A DNA stretch of 64,000 bases from Haloarcula halophila (GCF_029278565.1 NZ_CP119559.1:1116001-1180000), one strand, 5' to 3'. Counted from the stretch's first letter, positions 42,490 to 51,361 are shown. Translations and numbers: made by a program. The notes: generated by a model from the sequence alone, not told the origin.

Positions 42490-42927
42490 ATGGAGCGACG
42501 GGCCTACCTCCGGGCTGTCGGCGCGGTCACAGTAGCTGGCCTCGCCGGGTGTATCGGCACTAGCGGCACGAGCGCCGAGTACGACGTCGGAATGTCCGCC
42601 AGAGCGTTCCGCCCAGAGACGATCGAGGTCGCGCCGGGGACGGAGGTGGTCTGGCGCAACACGAGCAAGCAGGGCCACTCCGTGACGGCCTACGAGTCCG
42701 GCCTTCCTGAGGGGGCCGATTACTGGGCCTCCGGCGGCTTCGACGATGAGGAGAGCGCCCGGGAAGCGTGGGGTGCAGGCGACGGCGGGACCCTCTTCGA
42801 GGGCCAGAGCTACAGCCACACCTTCGAGATCCGCGGGGAGTACCCGTACTTCTGTATCCCCCACGAACGGGGCGGGATGGTCGGAACCGTCGTCGTCACT
42901 GACGACCCCAGCACGACGACGGGATAG
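42490..42927 (+). CDS. Halocyanin-like blue copper lipoprotein
   Basis: 145 residues. N terminus MERRAYLRAVGAVTVAGLAGC has an RR pair, a hydrophobic stretch and a lipobox with Cys21, so it is a Tat-type lipoprotein. The type 1 copper ligands are all there: His63 (QGHSVTA), Cys122 (YFCIPH), His125 and Met130. It probably carries electrons on the outer face of the membrane. An insertion of about 25 residues lies between the His63 strand and the C-terminal ligands (ADYWASGGFDDEESAREAW). Confidence 0.88.
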   Translation: MERRAYLRAVGAVTVAGLAGCIGTSGTSAEYDVGMSARAFRPETIEVAPGTEVVWRNTSKQGHSVTAYESGLPEGADYWASGGFDDEESAREAWGAGDGGTLFEGQSYSHTFEIRGEYPYFCIPHERGGMVGTVVVTDDPSTTTG

Positions 42928-42977
42928 CCGGCGTCGCCACTTCGAAGCGGCGCGACGAAAAAGTGTGTTCGGGCGGA

Positions 42978-43619
42978 TTAGCTCTCGACTTCGACGTCTT
43001 CCTCGTCGACGTCGACGGAGGTTTCCTCTTCGGCTGCGACTTCCTCGGGCCGGGCTTCCAGCGTCGTCTTCTGGATCTCGACGCGGCGCAGGGGGTAGAT
43101 GTCCTTCGCCTCGCCGTAGATGGCCGAGGAGAGACGGCCTTCGACGACGCTGTCGATGACCTCTTCGAAGGTCCGGTCTTTGGCCGTCTCCTCGACGAGG
43201 TCGATCATCGTGCGGCGGATCGCCTTCTCCTGGGAGGCGTCGGCCTTCTTGGTCGTGACAGCGACCGGCTGGATCTGGACACGGTAGTCGTCCGTGGTCA
43301 GTACGGTGATGAAGGCCTCGACCTTCGAGGAGCCACGGCGCACGAGCGAGCGCAGGTAGTCCCGCGTGAGCTCGTGTTTGGTGAACTCGGTGTACGCCGA
43401 GTCCGAGGCGACCTCGTTGATCTTGAAGGTCAGCTTCGTGTTGTTCTCGCTGGCGTCGTTCTGGAGTTCGCCCAGCGTGGTCTCGATGGTGCGACCGAGC
43501 ACCTTGTCCGGTTCGTCTGCTGTGGTCTCACCGAGTACCTCCCGGTCGAACTGCTCGGGAGCGTAGACGGTGTACCACCGTTTCTGCTGTTTGCGCTTGG
43601 AGACGCTTCGTTCACTCAT
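42978..43619 (-). CDS. rps3ae: Small ribosomal subunit protein eS1 (S3Ae)
   Basis: 213 residues starting MSERSVSKRKQQKRWYTVYAP, with LGRTIETTLGELQND, KLTFKINEV, DYLRSLVRRGSSKVEAFI and a C-terminal acidic tail. Start at 43619 inside the upstream pcc1 gene end (overlap of eight bases). Last gene of the uS15-RecJ-like-Pcc1-eS1 cluster. Confidence 0.96.
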   Translation of the reverse strand: MSERSVSKRKQQKRWYTVYAPEQFDREVLGETTADEPDKVLGRTIETTLGELQNDASENNTKLTFKINEVASDSAYTEFTKHELTRDYLRSLVRRGSSKVEAFITVLTTDDYRVQIQPVAVTTKKADASQEKAIRRTMIDLVEETAKDRTFEEVIDSVVEGRLSSAIYGEAKDIYPLRRVEIQKTTLEARPEEVAAEEETSVDVDEEDVEVES

Positions 43620-43854
43620 GGTTTGTGTCGTGTGTCGGTTGGTCGGAAAGCTGTGCTGCAACCCGGAGGTTGACGACGTAGTCGTCGACGGTCGCCTGGA
43701 GGCCACCGATCGACTCCCGATCGATGGTGGTCACTACGGTGTCGCCCTCGACGCGTGTCCGCATCTCGTCGGTGTTGTCCGGCCGGAGCGCGGCCGCGAT
43801 CCGTTCTGCGACCGCGGGCGTGCCGTGGGTCGTACGGATCTCGGCGTCGTTCAT
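43612..43854 (-). CDS. pcc1: KEOPS complex subunit Pcc1
   Basis: 80 residues of the Pcc1 fold (RIAAALRPDNTDEMRTRVEGDTVVTTI, then GGLQATVDDYVVNLRVAAQL). It works with Kae1/Bud32 in making t6A on tRNA. It overlaps both neighbours by four to eight bases. Confidence 0.9.
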   Translation of the reverse strand: MNDAEIRTTHGTPAVAERIAAALRPDNTDEMRTRVEGDTVVTTIDRESIGGLQATVDDYVVNLRVAAQLSDQPTHDTNHE

Positions 43855-44969
43855 ACTGCCTCCCGGAACGCTTCGATGAGGTCGGCCGTCGACACGTCGA
43901 ACCGTGCCCGCGCACGGGTCGTCGTCCCGACCGCCTCGCCGTCGACTGTGGCCGCCGCCGCGTCCATCGCGGCAGCGACGTCACGGCCGTCCGTCGCCCG
44001 AGCAGCGGCGTGGCCGTCGGTGACGACCAGCGTTACGGGCTCGGGCGAGCGGTACTGCGAGAGCAGTCGGGCGACGGTTCCGATCGGCATCTCGTCGCCG
44101 CGGGCGACGAAGAGGCCCTCGTAGCGGCCGGTCGTGACCGTCTGGACGGCCTCGTGAGCACGGTTCGCGTGACGGCGCCAGGCGGCCACTGCGTCCTCGC
44201 GGACCCCGTCGTGCCCGAGCGCGAGCGCGACGGCGGTACCTGGCTGTTCCCGCCCGACAGTATCGAGCACGTCCGCGTAGCCGCCGACCGTCTCGAAGGG
44301 GCCGCCGACGTAGGGTCGGAGCGCCCGCTGGACGGCCTCGGCGGCGCGTGGCGAGGCGTCTTCGGCGTCGGTGACGGCGAGTGCGGTAAGCGAGGCGACG
44401 CGCCGGTGGTCGTCCTCGCTCAGGTCGTCCGGGAGGTCGAGCGACGCCAGCGCGGCCCGTGCCGCGTCGGAGTCACCCGAGAAGGGAGCCGAGAGCAGCG
44501 TCGAGTGGGCCAGCCCGTCGGCCAGGTCCGTCGCCGGGACGGCGACGCCCGGTCGGCGGGTCACGCCGGCCTGCTCGGCGGCTTCGGCGATTCGGCTGTC
44601 GGTGTCGCCGGCCGCGATCGTCCCGGCAAGCGCCAGCGTCGGGCTGGCGGTCACGCCGAGTTCGCGGGCGGCCTCGAAGGCCGTCGGCGCGATCCGATCG
44701 CGGACGGTGTGATCCGCAGCCGTGTACTGGCGGCCGAGTGCGACGGTGACGTCGGCGTCGGTCGACCGGTCGGGGTCGGCGAAGGGGCCGACGGCGCTTG
44801 CCTGGAACGGCGTCCCGCCGTCGGCCAGTGCCCGCGCCAGCACACCGGTACCGGCGAGCGCATCGCCGGTGACGCCGCTGACGAGACGGACGAACGTCGC
44901 GTCGGCGAGCGCCGTGGCGATATCACTCGGGATGGTGGCCGACGCGTCGTCCCGACCGGTCGTCGACAT
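43851..44969 (-). CDS. RecJ-like (DHH superfamily) protein with degenerate catalytic motifs
   Basis: 372 residues. By position between uS15 and Pcc1 and by overall fold pattern this is the RecJ-like protein found at this locus in archaea. Expected motif I (GHxDxDG) is replaced by SGVTGDA near residue 34, and motif III (DHH) is not found. The C-terminal RARARFDVSTADLIEAF resembles DHHA1. It is probably a non-catalytic, Cdc45-like or structural member. Identity rests partly on gene order. Confidence 0.7.
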   Translation of the reverse strand: MSTTGRDDASATIPSDIATALADATFVRLVSGVTGDALAGTGVLARALADGGTPFQASAVGPFADPDRSTDADVTVALGRQYTAADHTVRDRIAPTAFEAARELGVTASPTLALAGTIAAGDTDSRIAEAAEQAGVTRRPGVAVPATDLADGLAHSTLLSAPFSGDSDAARAALASLDLPDDLSEDDHRRVASLTALAVTDAEDASPRAAEAVQRALRPYVGGPFETVGGYADVLDTVGREQPGTAVALALGHDGVREDAVAAWRRHANRAHEAVQTVTTGRYEGLFVARGDEMPIGTVARLLSQYRSPEPVTLVVTDGHAAARATDGRDVAAAMDAAAATVDGEAVGTTTRARARFDVSTADLIEAFREAV

Positions 44970-44974
44970 CGTGG

Positions 44975-45445
44975 TTACTCCAGTCCGAGGGCTTCGACGG
45001 CGTTGTCGTAGCTGTAGGTGAACTCCTCGTCGATCTCGTCACCGCGGTAGTAGTCGATGAGCCGGCGGATCTTCGACTGCGTGTTCTGGAGCGCACGCTT
45101 GTTCTGGTAGTCCGTCGGGTTCTCGTCCATGTGGTCACGGAGGCGCACGGCCCGTTCGAGGAGGCTCCGGAGGTCCTCGGGGAACTCCGGTTCGGCCTCG
45201 TTGTCCTCCAGGATCTCGGTGACCTTCTTGCCGGTCGCGAGTTTGACGTTCGGGACGGGAGTGCCCTGGACGCCCTCGTCGCGCAGTTTCAGGCCGATCT
45301 CGCTGGGCGAGTGGCCCTGTTCGGCGAGTTCGACAACGCGATCCTCGATGGCATCGGCGTCGACGTCGCTCCACTCCGGGGGTTCGTCTGCCGCCGGCTT
45401 GTCCGAGTCGGACGAGCCACGGCGGCGTGTATGCATTCGTGCCAT
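44975..45445 (-). CDS. rps15: Small ribosomal subunit protein uS15
   Basis: 156 residues starting MARMHTRRRGSSDSDKP, the archaeal S15 (S13e-like) form. It shows VVELAEQGHSPSEIGLKLRDEGVQG in the archaeal N-terminal extension and DYQNKRALQNTQSKIRRLIDYYR in the RNA-binding part. First gene of the cluster. Confidence 0.96.
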   Translation of the reverse strand: MARMHTRRRGSSDSDKPAADEPPEWSDVDADAIEDRVVELAEQGHSPSEIGLKLRDEGVQGTPVPNVKLATGKKVTEILEDNEAEPEFPEDLRSLLERAVRLRDHMDENPTDYQNKRALQNTQSKIRRLIDYYRGDEIDEEFTYSYDNAVEALGLE

Positions 45446-45862
45446 AGTTGTGTTGGAACTGCACGAACCGCTCGTCGCTACCGGTCGCGAGGCGTATTGG
45501 CACCGTCCGGTGCCGAACACGGCCGCAATCCCGAGCCGTGGAAGCCCACGGCGTGTCAGATTTGCGGTCGTGCTGTTCCCGTCCGACGTTGGTCTACCGA
45601 CGCGTATAACGGTTACTACTCGCTTCGAACAGACTGTCCCGGGACAAGCGACGACGGGAGTGGTGGGACCGGGCCGGCCGTCGGCGGACAGCGAACGAAC
45701 CTGTCGGCGCGACGGATCGGCCACAAATATCATATGTGAAAACTGGATAGGTAGGAGTATCCATACGCGAACACGAGTCAGGACAATGGGGTCACGAGAG
45801 CGGGTCGCTGTGGGCGGTTGTCGGGACAGCACGACCGACACAGCGTCGACGGAGCGTGAGGT
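45446..45862. other. 417-base intergenic region with divergent promoters
   Basis: It separates rps15 and the large pilin-like gene. An AT-rich patch CACAAATATCATATGTG at 45722-45738 and the short palindrome GGATA-N8-TATCC at 45746-45763 are possible control sites. A plus-strand frame here has a CQIC motif but no other sign of a gene. Confidence 0.4.
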
Positions 45863-47668
45863 ATGGTGAGCAACCCACCAGGAATCGGGAAGCGGGGCCA
45901 GAGCAGTCCGCTCGGTGTCATTCTCATCCTCGCGATCGTCGTCAGCGGCACCGCGCTGACAGTCGCACTCGGAGCGGAAGCGTTCGGCTCGACACAGAAT
46001 CAACTGTCGATAGAGCGTGCCGAGAAGTCGATGACGCAACTGGACTCGCAGGCGGCGATGGTCGCCCTCGGGAACTCCCAGGTCCAGGAAGTGTCACTCG
46101 CCACGTCGTCGGGCGACAGCTATCGCGTCGCGGAGAACACCGGCTGGATGGACGTCACCTACACGAACCTCACCGGTGGGGGGTCGACGACGATCATGAA
46201 CGAGTCGATGGGTGCGATCGTCTACGACAACGACGACCGTGAGATCGCCTATCAGGGCGGGGGAGTCTGGCGATCCGACGGCGAGAACAACGCCGTGATG
46301 GTGTCGCCGCCGGAGTTCCACTACCGGGAGGCGACGCTGACACTCCCGCTAGTGACTGTCTCGGGTGACGAATCGATCGACGGCCGAGCCGTCATCAGCC
46401 GCAACACGTCCCAGGCGTACTTCCCCAACGAGTCGACCAACGGTAACTTCACGAACCCGCTGGAGCGCAGCGAGGTCGAGGTGACCGTCCAGAGCGACTA
46501 CTACCGGGCCTGGGGGACCTTCTTCGAGCAGCGGACGACGGGCAACGTCAGCTACGATCATCCCAACAGCCGCGTGACCGTCGACCTCGTCACGCCGCTA
46601 CAGGCCAGCGACGTCAACTCGGCGGCCGCGAGCCTGGCCGCCAGCGGGACCTTCGAGGTCAACGGTGCGGCAAAGAGCGTCTGTCGGGCCGACACCTACA
46701 CTGACAGCTACAACTCCTCGGGGACGAGCGACGACTACTGTAGCCAGACGCCGGGCAACAAGGGTGACGTCATCTACGGGAACGATATCGACATCAGCAG
46801 CGGGTCCGGTGGCGACAACTTCTACGGCTCGCTGGTCTCGGGCGGGACCGTCAAGGTCGGCAACGGCGGCGGTAAACCCGACGTCGGCGGCGACATCAAC
46901 TACACGACGGCCTGCCAGCCGAGCATCGCCGACTGTCAGTCCAGGATCACGACGGCGAGCGGGACCGTCAACCAGATCGACGGAATCCAGAAGCGCGGCG
47001 CGCTCGATTATCTCATCCGGAGTACAGTCGAGGAGGCCGACGACAGCAACGGCAACGGGGGAACGAGTAGTATCTCCGGTGACACGCTCGATTACGGCGC
47101 CGCGGGCCCGTCCGACGAGGTCACTATCGGGCCGGGTAACTACTATCTGGACCGGATCGACGCCTCCGGCAAGGAGATCTACTTCGATACGACGAGCGGG
47201 AACGTCACGCTCTCGGTGCGGGAGTACATCCACCTCGTCGACAGCGACATCGAGGTGCTGGGCGACGGCGTGGTGTTCGTCTACGTCGAAGGCGCCGGCC
47301 CACACACCGAAGACCTCTACTTAGACAAGGATTCGGCGATCACCAACGCCGGCGACGACGCGAACCAGTTCCGTATCTTCGGCCAGGCCAACTTCACGGG
47401 CCGGATCGGCTCCGGCGGCGGCGGGAGCGACCCCGCCAAGTACGTCGGCGTCATCTACGCGCCGCCGGGCAACGGCGGGACCGGCGACGTGAACCTCGAC
47501 TTCGGCGAAGTGTACGGTGGGTTGGTCACCGGGACGACGACGATCAACAAAGGGTCGATCCACTACGACGAAGCACTCCGTGAGAAACAGACCCTGACTC
47601 GCGGTGACGACGTCGTCCGGGTCACGTACCTGCATATCTCGACCAACCGCGTCAACGTCACCAGCTGA
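45863..47668 (+). CDS. Large pilin-like surface protein (DUF7289-type)
   Basis: 601 residues. The N terminus KRGQSSPLGVILILAIVVSGTALTVALG is a short basic segment then one hydrophobic helix, as in archaeal type IV pilin-like proteins. The rest is extracellular: rich in N, T, S and G, with many N-x-S/T sites, two cysteine pairs near residues 273-286 and 352-359, and a repetitive beta-rich part (DYGAAGPSDEVTIGPGNYYLD). It is convergent with the orphan five-gene pilin-like module, so possibly a client or partner. I recall the group as DUF7289, unverified. Confidence 0.75.
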   Translation: MVSNPPGIGKRGQSSPLGVILILAIVVSGTALTVALGAEAFGSTQNQLSIERAEKSMTQLDSQAAMVALGNSQVQEVSLATSSGDSYRVAENTGWMDVTYTNLTGGGSTTIMNESMGAIVYDNDDREIAYQGGGVWRSDGENNAVMVSPPEFHYREATLTLPLVTVSGDESIDGRAVISRNTSQAYFPNESTNGNFTNPLERSEVEVTVQSDYYRAWGTFFEQRTTGNVSYDHPNSRVTVDLVTPLQASDVNSAAASLAASGTFEVNGAAKSVCRADTYTDSYNSSGTSDDYCSQTPGNKGDVIYGNDIDISSGSGGDNFYGSLVSGGTVKVGNGGGKPDVGGDINYTTACQPSIADCQSRITTASGTVNQIDGIQKRGALDYLIRSTVEEADDSNGNGGTSSISGDTLDYGAAGPSDEVTIGPGNYYLDRIDASGKEIYFDTTSGNVTLSVREYIHLVDSDIEVLGDGVVFVYVEGAGPHTEDLYLDKDSAITNAGDDANQFRIFGQANFTGRIGSGGGGSDPAKYVGVIYAPPGNGGTGDVNLDFGEVYGGLVTGTTTINKGSIHYDEALREKQTLTRGDDVVRVTYLHISTNRVNVTS

Positions 47669-47764
47669 GATCGGCGTTTACGGGTCGGCTCCGACGTTTT
47701 TGCCTCCGTCTCCGGGGACGACGTGAACCGGCCGACTGCCGAGTCACCGATCGAGCCTTCCGGC

Positions 47765-48541
47765 TTACCGCTCGATGTCGAGAGCGATGTCGTAGGCCGG
47801 AACGAGGAGCCGTTCCAGTGAACTACCGCTGCCGAGAGTACATCTGACGAACGGGTCGTCGCTGGCGTCGGTCCCCTGGATGCAGTTGCTGAACCCTTCG
47901 GCCTCCAGTGCGGTCTCCCAGTGGTTCCGCCGGGGCGACGTGACGTTGACGTAGACCTCGTCGTAGTCGTCGTCACTACTGCTGTCGTCCGTCTCGGCGA
48001 TAGGGACCGTCGTCTCGACCATATCGGCCCGCACCAGCGCCGTCGATCCGCCAACGCTCGTCCGCCCCGGGGACACCGTCGCCACGATCGGGACCAACAC
48101 GCGGTCGGACTGGACGACGAGGGGCGGGTCCCGGACGACGAGTCCGCCGTCACGTTGCGTCCGGAACACCGCGCCGCCCTCGTAGACGAGTCGGCGGTCG
48201 TCGCCGGCCTCGTAGACGAGCGGACGGACCGCACGCGTGACGGTGACGTCACCGCTTGGCCCGTCGGTCGCGGTAACGTTGATCGTCACGTTGTCGCCCG
48301 TGTACAACTCTACTCCCTGGAGACTGATCTCGGTCGCCCGGCTCGGCGCGCCCCGCTGGTAGATGTCGGCCATGTTCTCCGAGAGGACGTCGAAGGCGCG
48401 CTCGGCGTTGTTGAGTTGCTCGGCGTCGCGAGCGTCCTGAAGCGTCTGGACGCCCGAGACGGAGACGAACACGATCGAGGTCAGGATGATCACAAACACC
48501 AGCGTGAAGCTCAGCACCTCACTCGCGCCCCGATCAGCCAT
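47765..48541 (-). CDS. Pilin-like protein, fifth gene of orphan module
   Basis: 258 residues. MADRGASEVLSFTLVFVIILTSIVFVSVSGVQ forms a single N-terminal membrane anchor, then a helical stretch (ARDAEQLNNAERAFDVLSENMADIY), then a beta-rich outer domain with one cysteine pair (FSNCIQG, VRCTLGS). The start at 48541 overlaps the previous gene by eight bases. Resembles the DUF7289 group (from memory). No function is known. Confidence 0.75.
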   Translation of the reverse strand: MADRGASEVLSFTLVFVIILTSIVFVSVSGVQTLQDARDAEQLNNAERAFDVLSENMADIYQRGAPSRATEISLQGVELYTGDNVTINVTATDGPSGDVTVTRAVRPLVYEAGDDRRLVYEGGAVFRTQRDGGLVVRDPPLVVQSDRVLVPIVATVSPGRTSVGGSTALVRADMVETTVPIAETDDSSSDDDYDEVYVNVTSPRRNHWETALEAEGFSNCIQGTDASDDPFVRCTLGSGSSLERLLVPAYDIALDIER

Positions 48542-48971
48542 TGGACACCTCCAGGTCACCGCTGGTGGTGTTCCTGACCGTGACGGCTCCCCCGTCGACG
48601 GTCGAGGACGACAGCGACGTCCGGAGGTCCACGGGGAGCGTCACCACGATGTCGGGGTTGTTCATCGAGAGGACCAACTGCTGGCTCGCGGGATCGAGTT
48701 CGATGTCGTAGGTCCGGCCGGTAAGGCGCTCCGGGAACGTCTGCTCGATCCGGACCGTCGTCGATCCGTCACCGGCGACGACGAGTCGGTCCGCCCGCTG
48801 GAGGTCGGCGTTGATCTGCTCGCCGATGACACGCAGTTCCGAGCGGACGACCTGCTCCTGCTGGCCCTCGACGAAGCTGGTCCCCGAGAACAACAGTCCC
48901 GTCACCAGCAGCGACGCGATCGCGATACTCAACACGTAGTTGAGCGTCGACGAGACTGCGCGGTCGGTCAT
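48534..48971 (-). CDS. Pilin-like protein, fourth gene of orphan module (DUF7266-type)
   Basis: 145 residues. RAVSSTLNYVLSIAIASLLVTGLLFSGTSFVEGQQEQVVRSEL is closely similar to the fourth gene of the second module (VSPAVTQALTIGISTLLVTGLLIAGGSLIEGQTENVAREG). A single anchor is followed by a small beta domain. It overlaps the third gene by four bases. Confidence 0.78.
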   Translation of the reverse strand: MTDRAVSSTLNYVLSIAIASLLVTGLLFSGTSFVEGQQEQVVRSELRVIGEQINADLQRADRLVVAGDGSTTVRIEQTFPERLTGRTYDIELDPASQQLVLSMNNPDIVVTLPVDLRTSLSSSTVDGGAVTVRNTTSGDLEVSNG

Positions 48972-49918
48972 GCCGGCTCACCCGGTGCGACCCGGACCTC
49001 GGTCTCGTAGGTTATCGACGAGCCGTCGTAGCGGTAGGTGACAGTGACCGCGTAGATCCCGTGTCGAGTGCCGGGATCGTCCGTCCCGATGCCACTCGTC
49101 AGGTTCCCGTTCGTGTACTCGTCCTGGTCGACGACCAGCGAGTAGTTCCCGCTGACGAGGTGGCTGTTGTTGTACTCGATGTCGTACCCGCTACCGACGC
49201 CCTCGCCGAACGCGAGCGGCGCGCACGGTTCGCCGCCGACGCGACCGCCCGTGAGATCGATGTCGACGGGACCGCCGGTCGGCGATGCGGTACAGACGCC
49301 AGACTCGCCGCCGAACTCTCTGACGCCGACCGCAATGTCACCGGAGGCCTGTTCGGTGACGTTGACTCGCCAGGTATCCGACCCGTCGGTGACGTTCAGC
49401 CGGAACTCGTCGGTCTTCGTCCCGCCGAAGTTGGCACCACCGGCAGTATTGGCGTCGTATATCCGCATCGTGTACGCCCGGGCGTTGACACCGGTAGCGA
49501 CGGTCCAGTTGTCCGTCGAAGCCGCGCCTCTGAACTCCGAACCACCACTGGCGTTGTCGACGATCCGTGTCCCGTGTGTGTATGCCGGCCCCGAGACGGT
49601 GACGATCCGTCCACTGACCGACTGCTGTCTCGTAACTGCCTGGGAGACGTTGTCGACACTCGTGGCGACACTGCTGTTGAGAGCCGGCTCTGTGGAGCTG
49701 TTGTACGTGTTCGCGTTGGTCACGGCACGGCCGACGGACTGCTCGACGCTGTGACGGAGTAGTAACGCGTCGTCGCTCCCCGCTGTCTCCCCGCGGCTCG
49801 CGAGGTTCTCGGTGAAGATCGCCGCGTTGACCACCAACGCAAGCGCGATGAACGTCACCGCCAGCGCGAACGCCGCGATCAGGATGATCTGGCCGCGGTC
49901 GTCGCTCAGATCCGCCAC
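48968..49918 (-). CDS. Pilin-like protein, third gene of orphan module (DUF7261-type)
   Basis: 316 residues. DRGQIILIAAFALAVTFIALALVVNAAIFTENLA is the anchor, matching the paralogue at 62758 (SRGQLLLVGGIAIAIVFLLSIILTNSLV). A helical segment (LLLRHSVEQSVGRAVTNANTY) and a long beta-rich, N/T/S-rich outer domain follow with paired cysteines (VCTASP, GEPCAP). It overlaps the second gene by 13 bases. Confidence 0.78.
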   Translation of the reverse strand: MADLSDDRGQIILIAAFALAVTFIALALVVNAAIFTENLASRGETAGSDDALLLRHSVEQSVGRAVTNANTYNSSTEPALNSSVATSVDNVSQAVTRQQSVSGRIVTVSGPAYTHGTRIVDNASGGSEFRGAASTDNWTVATGVNARAYTMRIYDANTAGGANFGGTKTDEFRLNVTDGSDTWRVNVTEQASGDIAVGVREFGGESGVCTASPTGGPVDIDLTGGRVGGEPCAPLAFGEGVGSGYDIEYNNSHLVSGNYSLVVDQDEYTNGNLTSGIGTDDPGTRHGIYAVTVTYRYDGSSITYETEVRVAPGEPA

Positions 49919-50490
49919 GTGATCACCTCCACACGGACGACGTTGTAGACGTTCCCACCGGTGTCCTGCATGTAGAAACTCGTCGCGTTGGTCACGCCCG
50001 ATCCCGGAATCGGTTCCTCGCTGGCCGAGTACAGCGGGTCGTCGTCGGTGATCGTGACGGTCCGACTCGTCACGACGGCGTTGTCGCTCGGAACCCCCTG
50101 ATCGACCAGTGGTCGTCGGAGCGACTCGCCGTCCGGTTTCTGGAAGACGATCCGGACGTTGTACGAGATGCTCCGGTCGTCGAACGAACGCGAGAGCATC
50201 CGCCCGAAGGTCGTGTTCGGCGGGCCGTTGGTGTAGTATCCGATGTCGCTCGTCCCGTGGAACCGCTCCGAGGAGTTGTTCCAGAAGAGGACCGTCGATT
50301 TCAGCGCCCCTTCCTCGGCAGCAGCCGACAGGATGCCGTTGGTGACCGACCGCTGCTGGTTCTCGATATGCTGGCTGGACGTACTCGCCGACAGCGGCGT
50401 CACTGCAGTCGTCTGGAGCGCGAAGATGATACTGCTCAACAGTAGCAGGCCCGCGACGACCGCTTCCAGCGTATGTGCTTGTCCGCGCAT
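49906..50490 (-). CDS. Pilin-like protein, second gene of orphan module (DUF7288-type)
   Basis: 194 residues. MRGQAHTLEAVVAGLLLLSSIIFALQTTAVTPLSAS is the anchor with a glutamate shortly after the RGQ, recalling the Glu+5 of type IV pilins. Outer part: SRTVTITDDDPLY and the end YNVVRVEVITWRI, both echoed in the paralogue at 62162. It starts one base after the first gene's stop. Confidence 0.78.
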   Translation of the reverse strand: MRGQAHTLEAVVAGLLLLSSIIFALQTTAVTPLSASTSSQHIENQQRSVTNGILSAAAEEGALKSTVLFWNNSSERFHGTSDIGYYTNGPPNTTFGRMLSRSFDDRSISYNVRIVFQKPDGESLRRPLVDQGVPSDNAVVTSRTVTITDDDPLYSASEEPIPGSGVTNATSFYMQDTGGNVYNVVRVEVITWRI

Positions 50491-50491
50491 G

Positions 50492-51034
50492 TTACCACAT
50501 CACCACTTCGACGGTGACTGCTTCACCGTGGAGTGAGACGACCCGCGTCGCCGTCACCGAGTCGGCGTTCGTCTTCGGTGCCTGGTCGCCAGCGGCGAGC
50601 GTCACGTCGTTCGTCCCGGTACAGCCGCTGTCGGTCTCGGCGAGCGCAGCGGCGCTGTCGTCCCAACACAGGCGGTCCGATCCCGGATCGGGGTCGGCCG
50701 AGACGTTACCGATGACCGTGACGTTGACGTTCTCCCGGGGAGCGATCCCCACGCGTTCGTTCGTCGTCGAGCCGGCGAAGTGACAGCCACCCGGTGTCGT
50801 GCCGTCGAAGAACGCGACGGCACACTCCCGGTCCCAGACGTTGGGCTCCGACGGCGACCCCAACAGGCCAAGTGCCAGGTCGTCGGCGACGCGGTTGGCC
50901 GTGACTGTCTCCGACGGCGTCCCGTCGGTAAACGTCGTCAGGATCCCTGGAACGAACAGGTAGACGAAGAGAACGATGGCGAGGAAGAGGCTGATTCCGA
51001 CTGCGAAATCGAGCGTCGTCTGTCCACGACTCAT
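50492..51034 (-). CDS. Pilin-like protein, first gene of orphan module (DUF7287-type)
   Basis: 180 residues. MSRGQTTLDFAVGISLFLAIVLFVYLFVPGIL is the anchor. The outer part has cysteines in ECAVAFFDGTTPGGCHF and LCWDDS...SGCTG, and ends ATRVVSLHGEAVTVEVVMW, much like the paralogue at 61662 (ATRVISL...W). The ATG at 51034 is chosen because it begins the RGQ anchor; the frame runs up to 51145. First gene of the minus-strand operon. Confidence 0.78.
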   Translation of the reverse strand: MSRGQTTLDFAVGISLFLAIVLFVYLFVPGILTTFTDGTPSETVTANRVADDLALGLLGSPSEPNVWDRECAVAFFDGTTPGGCHFAGSTTNERVGIAPRENVNVTVIGNVSADPDPGSDRLCWDDSAAALAETDSGCTGTNDVTLAAGDQAPKTNADSVTATRVVSLHGEAVTVEVVMW

Positions 51035-51253
51035 CGGAGAACCCAGTGTATTTGACCCTGCTTCATGTTTCAGACCCCGAAGTATGTCCACGACCGGTGA
51101 TGACCAATCAACTGTCGGGACGCTGCAAACGGTTGTAGCGAACAAGAGGCCCCCCTGATTTAGCTATTCTGGCCGTGATCTTACAATTGATAATTGGACG
51201 TTTCGGGCGCGAGGTTGCGTGCTACTCTCCCTGATACCCCGATCACTTCGATG

Positions 51254-51262
51254 GGTTTAATT
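51254..51262 (+). promoter_or_regulatory. TATA-like element for tRNA-Ala
   Basis: GGTTTAATT about 28-36 bases before the tRNA 5' end. Confidence 0.4.
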
Positions 51263-51289
51263 GCCGTGCCAGGATATCCTGGGATGCGA

Positions 51290-51361
51290 GGGCTCGTAGA
51301 TCAGGGGTAGATCACTCCCTTGGCATGGGAGAGGCCCCGGGTTCAAATCCCGGCGAGTCCA
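51290..51361 (+). tRNA. tRNA-Ala (anticodon GGC)
   Basis: The acceptor GGGCTCG pairs with CGAGTCC (one G-U), discriminator A at 51361. The anticodon arm is CTCCC-TTGGCAT-GGGAG, so the anticodon is GGC. The T arm is CCGGG-TTCAAAT-CCCGG. No CCA is encoded and no intron is seen. Confidence 0.95.

Noticed and set aside
45131-45739. Plus-strand frame with a CQIC zinc-finger-like motif
   Set aside because: Its first half is antisense to rps15 and the second half has no partner cysteine pair, so the motif is probably chance.
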